Source of the DNA: Desulfobacterales bacterium
GTDB lineage: Bacteria > Desulfobacterota > DSM-4660 > Desulfatiglandales > B25-G16
NCBI GenBank assembly: GCA_013375335.1
Contig: JABXJZ010000025.1
Location: 1 to 11,301, forward strand
DNA length: 11,301 bases
Direction: 5' to 3'
In this document: positions 5,948 to 11,301 of the stretch, piece after piece
Layout of the letters: every line of letters begins with the position of its first letter
Numbering within the stretch: the first letter of the stretch is position 1
The notes under the pieces: model-generated
Told to the model about the DNA's origin: nothing
The model's database searches: none
What the model saw: the letters and a program-made list of their open reading frames with translations, nothing else
Program-made: the position numbers and the translations under genes

Positions 5948-7087
5948 TTAAATATTCCCCATTCCCTTTAGCACCGAGAGCATCACGGCGGCTGCCATCA
6001 CAGAGCCGATCTGGCCGCCCGTGTTAGCTCCCATCGCATGCATCAGAAGGTAATTTTTGCGATTATACTTCTGGCCTTCAATCTGGGCCACCCGGGCAGC
6101 CATGGGGTAAGCGGAGATCCCTGCTGCGCCGATCAAGGGATTGATCCTCCCGCGGGTAAAGACTTTCATCAACTTCCCAAACGCGACTCCAGCAACCGTA
6201 TCGAGGCAGATGGCAACAAATCCCAGCCCGAAAACCACTAGAGTTTGCGGCTTCAAAAACGCATGACCCTCCATCGTTGCGCCAATGGTGATCCCTAAGA
6301 GCAGAGTAACAACATTGGCAATCTCGTTCTCCGAAGCTTTAGTCAGGCGGCTCACCGCCCCGCACTCCCTCATCAGGTTCCCCAGCATAATCATCCCTAT
6401 GAGAGGGACACCCATAGGTGCAATCAAGCCCGCTATGATGGTAGTAAGGATGGGAAAGAGAATCTTCGTCGTTCTTGAAACCGAGCTTCGCACCACTCCC
6501 ATTTTGATGGTTCTCTCCTCATGGGTCGTCAGGAATTTCATAATAGGCGGCTGGATTATCGGAACCAGTGACATATAGGAATAGGCTGCGACAGACACAG
6601 CCCCCAACAGATGAGGGGCATATTGGGAGGAGACATAGATGGCTGTGGGGCCATCGCAAGCGCCGATGATCCCGATAGAAACAGCATCCAATTTCGAAAA
6701 ACCGAGGGCTAATGCGAGAAGAAGGGTCAGGAAAATCCCAAACTGCCCAGCTGCTCCCAAGAGCAATAGCTTCGGATTCTCCAGTAAGGGACCAAAATCC
6801 GTCATTGCACCGATACCGACAAAAATCAGTAACGGGAAGATCTCAGTCATAACTCCGGCATCATAAAATGTTCTAAGAATGCCTCCTTCCTCCATCAGGC
6901 CTCCCAGAGGAATATTGACCAGAACGGCTCCGAATCCTATCGGGACAAAAAGGAGAGGCTCAAATCCTTTCTTAATCCCCAGGTATAGAAGGAGTAATCC
7001 GCCCCCAATCATAAGGACATTAGGAAGGCTCATATGAAGAAAACCAGCAAGCAGGCCGTGTAGCCCATGAACAATCGCCTCAATCAT
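5948..7087 (-). CDS. Na+-translocating decarboxylase beta subunit, copy 2 (OadB/GcdB/MmdB family)
   Basis: This 379-residue polytopic inner-membrane protein has about nine or more hydrophobic segments. Beta subunits decarboxylate carboxybiotin and couple this to Na+ export. The conserved region IIGACDGPTAIY holds Asp145, equivalent to the essential Asp203 of Klebsiella OadB. The segment NPLIGAAGISAYPMAAR holds Asn316, Gly320, Ser325 and Arg332, equivalent to Asn373, Gly377, Ser382 and Arg389. All key positions are intact, so it should be functional. The start is the ATG at 7087, with GGAGG 8 bases upstream. A longer frame to 7135 would add a basic, non-family stretch read inside the preceding gene. 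The start overlaps the small OadG-like gene by 8 bases. Relative to copy 1 it has a longer N-terminus and differs at the Asp loop (ACD for GAD). Substrate type cannot be told from this subunit. Confidence 0.93.
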   Translation of the reverse strand: MIEAIVHGLHGLLAGFLHMSLPNVLMIGGGLLLLYLGIKKGFEPLLFVPIGFGAVLVNIPLGGLMEEGGILRTFYDAGVMTEIFPLLIFVGIGAMTDFGPLLENPKLLLLGAAGQFGIFLTLLLALALGFSKLDAVSIGIIGACDGPTAIYVSSQYAPHLLGAVSVAAYSYMSLVPIIQPPIMKFLTTHEERTIKMGVVRSSVSRTTKILFPILTTIIAGLIAPMGVPLIGMIMLGNLMRECGAVSRLTKASENEIANVVTLLLGITIGATMEGHAFLKPQTLVVFGLGFVAICLDTVAGVAFGKLMKVFTRGRINPLIGAAGISAYPMAARVAQIEGQKYNRKNYLLMHAMGANTGGQIGSVMAAAVMLSVLKGMGNI

Positions 7088-7247
7088 CCCTGTGCTCCTC
7101 CCGAGACTTCTCCTTGTTCTCGTTCTCCTTCCCATAGGGGAAAAACTTCTTCAGTAGATTCATAAGAAGGGTCAAGATATACAGGCTGAGAAGCGTCCCG
7201 CCCATTCCGACCACTATCAGACTGAGACCAAAGGTCAAATTATCCAT
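7080..7247 (-). CDS. Small OadG-like membrane subunit of the decarboxylase (gamma/delta anchor), copy 2
   Basis: This 55-residue protein has one N-terminal transmembrane helix (about residues 6-32, with GLSLIVVGMGGTLL, typical of the OadG family) and a short charged cytoplasmic tail rich in Lys and Glu. Such subunits anchor and assemble the biotin and carboxyltransferase parts on the beta subunit. The ATG at 7247 follows GGGAGG at a spacing of about 4 bases. The stop overlaps the beta-subunit ATG by 8 bases, a sign of coupled translation. A 118-base spacer (7248-7365) separates it from beta subunit 1; I see no gene there. The call relies on size, the Gly-rich helix and strict adjacency to a beta subunit. 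Confidence 0.82.
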   Translation of the reverse strand: MDNLTFGLSLIVVGMGGTLLSLYILTLLMNLLKKFFPYGKENENKEKSREEHRDD

Positions 7248-7365
7248 CTATCCTCCCTCATCCAGTCTCCAGAATATGCACGTAATCCATACTACCAGAA
7301 GCCCTTATGGCCAACTAAAATATCATCCGCCCTCACGCGAACACCCCTCTCTAACCACCACTTCA

Positions 7366-8472
7366 TCATCCTGCAAGTGCGATGAATACACCTGCAGCGA
7401 CAACTGTACCGATAACGCCTGCCACGTTTGGGCCCATGGCATGCATAAGCAAGAAATTCTTCGGGTCAGCTTCAGAGCCCATCGCCTGGCTTACCCTAGC
7501 GGCCATGGGAACTGCAGATACGCCAGCAGAGCCAATGAGGGGATTTATCTTTTCCGTGCTAAACAAGTTCATAAACTTCGCCAAAAGTATCCCGGCCGCT
7601 GTGGAAAAGGCAAAGGCCACAATACCCATTACAAAGACACAGATCACCTGCAGCTTCAGAAAATGCTCTGCGGACATGGTAGCACCAACGCTGATTCCCA
7701 GCAGTATAGTGACGATATTCATGAGTTCATTGGCTGCTGCATCTGAAAGCCTCCTCACTCCACCACACTCCTTGAAGAGATTTCCCAACATGAACATCGC
7801 CATGAGGGGCGCAGAGGCCGGCACAATGAGACAGATGACCATCACCGTCACTAACGGAAACAGGATCTTCTCCCTCTTTGAAACTGGTCGTAGCTGCTTC
7901 ATCACGATCTTTCTTTCCTTCTCGGTGGTAAGGAACCTCATAATGGGGGGCTGAATAATTGGAACAAGGGACATATAGGAGTAAGCTGCTATAGCTGTTG
8001 CCCCCAATAGATGAGGGGAAAGGCGCACAGTTGTGTAAATAGTTGTTGGCCCATCAGCACCACCAATTATACCTATTGAACATGCCTCTCGCACGTTAAA
8101 ACCAAGGATGAGGGCCCCGAAAAAGGCAACATAAACCCCGAATTGGGCCCCTGCACCTAATATGAGGGTTTTAGGGTTGGCGATCATAGGTCCAAAATCC
8201 GTCATAGCTCCGAGGCCTAAAAAGATGAGGGGCGGGATTATCTCCCATTCTAATCCATAATGGTAAAATCTCCACAACAATCCCCTTCCCTGCTCCATCA
8301 AAAACGTCAGGGGCAAGTTTACGATCAAGATACCAAAACCGATCGGTATCAAAAGGAGGGGCTCGTAATTTTTCCTTATTGCCAAGTAGATAAAGAAAAG
8401 GCCAATAAGCCACATAGCAACGTTCCCCACAGTCACGTGCATAACACCCGTGGTCAAGGCCATATCAAGCAT
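7366..8472 (-). CDS. Na+-translocating decarboxylase beta subunit, copy 1 (OadB/GcdB/MmdB family)
   Basis: This 368-residue polytopic membrane protein belongs to the same family as copy 2. It shares long identical stretches with it (AAYSYMSLVPIIQPPIM, LLMHAMG) but is clearly diverged elsewhere. The Asp loop is GGADGPTTIY with Asp140. The second core segment NPLIGSAGVSAVPMAAR holds Asn310, Gly314, Ser319 and Arg326. These match the Na+ and carboxybiotin residues known from Klebsiella OadB, so the pump should be active. The ATG at 8472 has AAGG at a spacing of 7; an internal ATG at 8463 has no good site. It follows a 44-residue OadG-like gene after 12 bases. The product receives CO2 from the biotin carrier and exports Na+. 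The alpha carboxyltransferase that would define its substrate is not in the window. Confidence 0.93.
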   Translation of the reverse strand: MLDMALTTGVMHVTVGNVAMWLIGLFFIYLAIRKNYEPLLLIPIGFGILIVNLPLTFLMEQGRGLLWRFYHYGLEWEIIPPLIFLGLGAMTDFGPMIANPKTLILGAGAQFGVYVAFFGALILGFNVREACSIGIIGGADGPTTIYTTVRLSPHLLGATAIAAYSYMSLVPIIQPPIMRFLTTEKERKIVMKQLRPVSKREKILFPLVTVMVICLIVPASAPLMAMFMLGNLFKECGGVRRLSDAAANELMNIVTILLGISVGATMSAEHFLKLQVICVFVMGIVAFAFSTAAGILLAKFMNLFSTEKINPLIGSAGVSAVPMAARVSQAMGSEADPKNFLLMHAMGPNVAGVIGTVVAAGVFIALAG

Positions 8473-8484
8473 GATCCAACCTTG

Positions 8485-8619
8485 TCAATTCAACCTTTTT
8501 TCTAAGATCTTTAAGATCTTTTCAAATGCGTATATCGCCCCTATCAACAGTGCAAGGGAGCCGAACACAGCGCTTAGACCAAAAAAACATATCTTTACCG
8601 CAAGCCCCCAATCGATCAT
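8485..8619 (-). CDS. Very short OadG-like membrane subunit, copy 1
   Basis: This 44-residue protein is almost entirely one hydrophobic helix (about residues 6-29, with GLSAVFGSLALLIGAIY) followed by a basic tail ending KILKILEKRLN. The pattern of a Gly/Val/Phe-containing helix directly before a decarboxylase beta subunit matches OadG-type small subunits. It is shorter than the usual 60-90 residues and lacks the charged linker. The ATG at 8619 is preceded by a G-run about 11 bases away. An upstream in-frame GTG (8667) would add 16 residues but has no ribosome binding site and would enter a hairpin region. Its stop lies 12 bases before beta subunit 1. The coding call rests mainly on context and helix pattern. 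Confidence 0.7.
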   Translation of the reverse strand: MIDWGLAVKICFFGLSAVFGSLALLIGAIYAFEKILKILEKRLN

Positions 8620-8675
8620 AGAGGTCTTTTCCCCCCAGATAAAAGTTAGCTCCCCATCGCTTCGCACACAAAATT

Positions 8676-8699
8676 GCCCTGCCGGAGATCAGACAGGGC
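8676..8699 (-). terminator. Weak intrinsic terminator or attenuator-like hairpin
   Basis: On the minus strand GCCCTG and CAGGGC form a 6-bp GC-rich stem with a 12-base loop, followed by AATTTTG. The T-run is only four bases, so termination would be partial at best. It lies between the biotin carrier and the first membrane module, and may lower readthrough or protect the carrier transcript end. Confidence 0.35.
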
Positions 8700-8730
8700 T
8701 CTTAATCCATACTATCAAAAATCAATAGAC

Positions 8731-8943
8731 CTATTCGATCACCACTAAGACATCATCGGCCCCAACTGAGTCTCCTTTCCCACACCTTATCTCTTTAACC
8801 TTCCCTGATGTCGGAGCTACGATGGGCATCTCCATCTTCATAGCCTCGAGAATAAGGAGTTCATCATCCTCACTCACCGTATCGCCCACCTCAACCTTTA
8901 CGTCAATTATCTTTCCCGCCATGGGAGCCGTTACCTCACTCAC
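8731..8943 (-). CDS. Stand-alone biotinyl carrier protein (biotin/lipoyl attachment domain) of an acyl-CoA decarboxylase
   Basis: This protein of about 70 residues consists only of a biotinyl domain. It has the canonical EAMKMEMP motif, where Lys36 should be biotinylated, flanked by APMAGKI near the start and APTSGKV after the motif, forming the two halves of the barrel. It carries the carboxyl group from a carboxyltransferase to the membrane beta subunit. The Ala/Pro-rich linker seen in many gamma subunits is absent. AAGGAGG at 8951-8957 leaves only one base before the ATG at 8949 but seven before the in-frame GTG at 8943, so I prefer the GTG. It is the first gene after a strong promoter and precedes the two OadG/beta pairs. 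It could serve a glutaconyl-CoA, methylmalonyl-CoA or oxaloacetate decarboxylase. Confidence 0.93.
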   Translation of the reverse strand: MSEVTAPMAGKIIDVKVEVGDTVSEDDELLILEAMKMEMPIVAPTSGKVKEIRCGKGDSVGADDVLVVIE

Positions 8944-8950
8944 TTTCATA

Positions 8951-8957
8951 CCTCCTT
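8951..8957 (-). promoter_or_regulatory. Ribosome binding site favouring the GTG start of the biotin carrier
   Basis: AAGGAGG is 1 base from the ATG at 8949 and 7 bases from the GTG at 8943. The second spacing is normal and the first is too tight. Confidence 0.6.
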
Positions 8958-9033
8958 CTCGCTTACATGAAGAAACATCCCCACGCCACGGCGCGCTTCG
9001 TAACCCGAACGTGATCCCCTTGAAAGTTGGCTC

Positions 9034-9062
9034 TGTATAATTGCATTTTGATACTTTGTCAA
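9034..9062 (-). promoter_or_regulatory. Sigma70-type promoter for the decarboxylase genes, overlapping the aspS stop
   Basis: The -35 hexamer at 9057-9062 is a perfect TTGACA, and its TGA is the aspS stop codon. After exactly 17 bases comes TATACA at 9034-9039, which matches the -10 consensus at four of six positions. Transcription would begin near 9027, giving a leader of about 80 bases before the biotin carrier. Position, spacing and direction all fit a dedicated promoter. Confidence 0.75.
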
Positions 9063-10849
9063 GGACAAAGTAGGGAAAGACCCAGCTCAGCAAGCTGATC
9101 ATCATCTACTGTGGAAGGCGCATCGGCTACGGCGCACGTCGCCCGCTGGGTCTTGGGGAAGGCTATGACATCCCGCAGGGATTCTGCACCAACCATTATA
9201 GCCACGAGCCTGTCAAAACCAAGGGCGATGCCGCCGTGGGGAGGTGCGCCGTACCTTAATGCCTCAAGGAAAAAGCCAAATTTCGTCTTTACCTCTTCTT
9301 CTCCCAGCCCAAGTCTCCGGAAGATCCGGTTTTGTAAGTCGATCCTATGGATCCGGATGCTCCCTCCTCCTATCTCCGAGCCATTGAGCACCAAATCATA
9401 GGACCGCGCCCTGACGGCCTCTGGCCTCTCCTCAAGCAAGGGTAGGTCTTCTTCAAGGGGGGCCGTAAACGGGTGGTGAACCGCTACATATCTCTTTTCA
9501 TCGGTGTCGTACTCAAGCAACGGGAACCGCGTTACCCAGACAAACGAGTACGTTCCATCTTTCACCAGATTGAGTCTCCTGCCAATCTCAACCCGTAATC
9601 GCCCCAATGCCTCATTGGCCTTCTGGGCCTTATCAGCAACGAATATGATAAGGTCTCCAGCTTTGGCTCCAAGTCTCCCCCCAAGGCGTCCCCTGCTGTC
9701 TGGGGTCAGGAACTTACTCAGCGGTGACTGCCACCCGTCGGATCTGAGTTTAGCCCAGACCAGACCACTGGCAACGGATTCGGTTATCATGGCGTTGAGT
9801 CCATCCAGCTCCTTCCTGGAAAAAGAGGCTCCTCCCTTTATATTTATCGCCTTGACAACCCCTCCCTCTGCGATCACATTGGTAAAGAGCTGAAAATCTG
9901 AAGACCTCAGGAGATCGGACACATCCACCAGCTCCATCCCAAACCTGATGTCCGGTTTGTCCGAGCCATACAACTCCATGGCTCTCTCATATTCTATTCT
10001 CGGAAAGGGCCTGGAAATCAAGCAACCGAGTATCTTAGAGAAGAGATCCACCATCATCCCCTCAATAACATCCATAACCTCATCCTCACCTGCAAAGGAC
10101 AATTCCATGTCAACCTGGGTAAACTCCGGCTGTCTATCGGCCCTCAGATCTTCATCCCGGAAACACTTCACGATTTGAAAATACCGGTTAAAACCAGCCA
10201 TCATGAGGAGCTGCTTAAACAATTGCGGGGACTGGGGCAGGGCATAGAAGGATCCCTTGCTCATCCGGCTTGGCACGAGAAAGTCCCGTGCCCCCTCAGG
10301 GGTGCTCTTTGTTAATACAGGGGTCTCTACCTCGAGGAATCCCTCGCCGTTTAAGAAATTCCTTATCGTCAGGGCTATCCTGTGCCTCATAGCGAGATTA
10401 TGCAAAAGGGCAGGCCTTCTGAGCTCCAGGTACCTGTATTTCAGTCGCAAATTCTCCGATGCGTCGATCTTTCCATCTACCTGGAAGGGGGGAACCTCTG
10501 TTTCATTCAAGATCTTCAATTCCCTTACCCTCACCTCTATGTCTCCGGTCGGCATCTCCGGATTCTCCTGTCCGGCCAGGCGTGGCGCGACTTCTCCCTT
10601 GACGGCAATAACCCACTCGTTCCTTAAAACACCTGCCTTCTTATGGCTGGCCTCATCGTACTCCTCATCAAAGACTGTCTGGGTCAGGCCAAACCTATCC
10701 CTGAGATCGATAAATATCAACTTCCCCAGATCCCTGCGTCGGTTGACCCATCCCATCAGGACGACCTCACGACCAATATCATCTCTCCTCAAGCTGCCGC
10801 AATCGCCTGTCCTTTTCCAATCTCCGATCTTGTCTGTAATCAATTTCAT
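9059..10849 (-). CDS. aspS: Aspartate--tRNA ligase (AspRS), bacterial type
   Basis: This 596-residue class II aminoacyl-tRNA synthetase charges tRNA-Asp with aspartate in the cytoplasm. The N-terminal OB-fold anticodon domain includes GWVNRRRDLGKLIFIDLRD. The catalytic core has motif 1 (about 170-179), QSPQLFKQLLM, motif 2 CFRDEDLRADRQPEFTQ (229-245) and motif 3 GGIALGFDRLVAIM (539-552). The bacterial GAD insertion lies between motifs 2 and 3. Leu41 in RRRDLG is the residue seen in discriminating AspRS, where nondiscriminating enzymes such as that of Pseudomonas have His, so this copy probably charges only tRNA-Asp. The length is normal and the protein is complete. Its ATG overlaps the hisS stop by 4 bases (ATGA), with GAAGGA just upstream. 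Confidence 0.98.
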   Translation of the reverse strand: MKLITDKIGDWKRTGDCGSLRRDDIGREVVLMGWVNRRRDLGKLIFIDLRDRFGLTQTVFDEEYDEASHKKAGVLRNEWVIAVKGEVAPRLAGQENPEMPTGDIEVRVRELKILNETEVPPFQVDGKIDASENLRLKYRYLELRRPALLHNLAMRHRIALTIRNFLNGEGFLEVETPVLTKSTPEGARDFLVPSRMSKGSFYALPQSPQLFKQLLMMAGFNRYFQIVKCFRDEDLRADRQPEFTQVDMELSFAGEDEVMDVIEGMMVDLFSKILGCLISRPFPRIEYERAMELYGSDKPDIRFGMELVDVSDLLRSSDFQLFTNVIAEGGVVKAINIKGGASFSRKELDGLNAMITESVASGLVWAKLRSDGWQSPLSKFLTPDSRGRLGGRLGAKAGDLIIFVADKAQKANEALGRLRVEIGRRLNLVKDGTYSFVWVTRFPLLEYDTDEKRYVAVHHPFTAPLEEDLPLLEERPEAVRARSYDLVLNGSEIGGGSIRIHRIDLQNRIFRRLGLGEEEVKTKFGFFLEALRYGAPPHGGIALGFDRLVAIMVGAESLRDVIAFPKTQRATCAVADAPSTVDDDQLAELGLSLLCP

Positions 10850-11301
10850 TCCTTCAATCTCAATAGTTCATCAACAACGGTATCTAAGGAGATCTCCCTT
10901 TGTTCCTTGGTGAACATGTCCCTTAAGATCCCCCTACCCTTCATAAGTTCATCCTCTCCCACAATTAACACCTTTCTGGCTCCCAGTCGGTCCGCATGCC
11001 TCATCTGCGCCTTGAGGCCCAGAGATCGGTACTCCATCGCGCACTTCAGGCCACCTTTTCTGAGTTCCTGCAACCAGATAAACGCCTTGTCTTCCGCCTC
11101 TTTACCGAGAGGTGCCAGAAAGATATCAGGTCCCTTTTCTTTCTCGGCAGGATGCTCCCCGGAAAGCTCAACAACCCTTTCGGTGCCTATGGCAAACCCG
11201 ATTGCGGGGTTGTCTGGCCCTCCGAGTTCTTTGATCAGACCGTCATATCTACCACCGCCCACTATAGCATTTTGGGCCCCCAACTCTTGGGTCTGCACCT
11301 C
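10846..11301 (-). CDS. hisS: Histidine--tRNA ligase, C-terminal part
   Basis: The last 151 residues of HisRS are present; the gene continues past the right edge. The fragment contains the histidine-specific motif GGGRYDGLI, then motif 3 GFAIGTERV, and the C-terminal anticodon-binding domain with APLG and a terminal GRGILRDMFTKEQREISL segment. It forms an overlapping pair with aspS, an arrangement common in bacteria including the former Deltaproteobacteria. Nothing in the visible part looks abnormal. Confidence 0.97.
   Translation of the reverse strand, partial: EVQTQELGAQNAIVGGGRYDGLIKELGGPDNPAIGFAIGTERVVELSGEHPAEKEKGPDIFLAPLGKEAEDKAFIWLQELRKGGLKCAMEYRSLGLKAQMRHADRLGARKVLIVGEDELMKGRGILRDMFTKEQREISLDTVVDELLRLKE

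Noticed and set aside
7088..7135. Upstream extension of beta subunit 2 with an Arg-rich N-terminus
   Set aside because: The added residues are the out-of-frame reading of the tail of the 55-residue OadG-like gene. The ATG at 7087 has a proper ribosome binding site and gives a family-like N-terminus.
7276..7954. Long plus-strand open frames opposite beta subunit 1
   Set aside because: They mirror a well-conserved minus-strand gene, encode no recognisable protein and lack start signals. The same holds for the other plus-strand frames across the window.
8950..9105. Upstream extension of the biotin carrier into the aspS end
   Set aside because: The extension crosses the promoter and leader, shows no similarity to biotinyl proteins, and the ribosome binding site lies at 8951-8957.

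Overview
The window is a run of co-oriented genes, all on the minus strand, so transcription reads from right to left. In that order they are: the end of hisS, aspS, a free biotinyl carrier protein, two successive small-anchor plus sodium-pump beta-subunit pairs, a two-subunit B12-dependent methylmalonyl-CoA mutase, an acyl-CoA dehydrogenase, a short-chain dehydrogenase, a zinc-dependent 6-hydroxycyclohex-1-ene-1-carbonyl-CoA dehydrogenase (Had/BamQ type), and the start of the ring-opening 6-oxocyclohex-1-ene-1-carbonyl-CoA hydrolase (Oah/BamA type), which is cut by the left edge. Base composition looks even, and no mobile element, tRNA, rRNA or CRISPR array is visible.

The Had and Oah genes are markers of anaerobic benzoyl-CoA degradation. 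Together with biotin-dependent Na+-translocating decarboxylase parts and a two-subunit methylmalonyl-CoA mutase, they suggest a strictly anaerobic, sulfate-reducing or syntrophic member of the former Deltaproteobacteria (Desulfobacterota or Syntrophia-like). This placement is inferred from gene content and was not tested by phylogeny.

Right part (about 9.06-11.3 kb): hisS and aspS overlap by 4 bases. A strong sigma70-like promoter lies across the aspS stop codon and points into the decarboxylase genes, so these need not depend on readthrough from the tRNA synthetase genes.

Middle (about 5.95-8.95 kb): the biotin carrier, a 44-residue OadG-like protein, beta subunit 1, a 55-residue OadG-like protein and beta subunit 2. 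This is a duplicated membrane module of a sodium-pumping decarboxylase (glutaconyl-CoA, methylmalonyl-CoA or oxaloacetate type). No carboxyltransferase (alpha) subunit is present, so the substrate is undetermined. Both beta subunits keep the family's key Asp, Asn, Gly, Ser and Arg positions.

Left part (1-5.7 kb): the mutase pair interconverts succinyl-CoA and methylmalonyl-CoA. The remaining four enzymes fit the lower benzoyl-CoA path: Had oxidises the ring alcohol, Oah opens the ring to 3-hydroxypimelyl-CoA, the SDR could oxidise that product, and the acyl-CoA dehydrogenase could act on pimelyl-CoA or a related acyl-CoA. A Na+ decarboxylase would then fit either glutaconyl-CoA (from glutaryl-CoA) or methylmalonyl-CoA (through the mutase). 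Having both possible substrates nearby could explain the two membrane modules.

Two intergenic spacers hold short-period tandem repeats arranged as inverted arms: a 7-base unit between the SDR and Had genes, and an 8-base unit upstream of the mutase. These are the least explained structures in the window.
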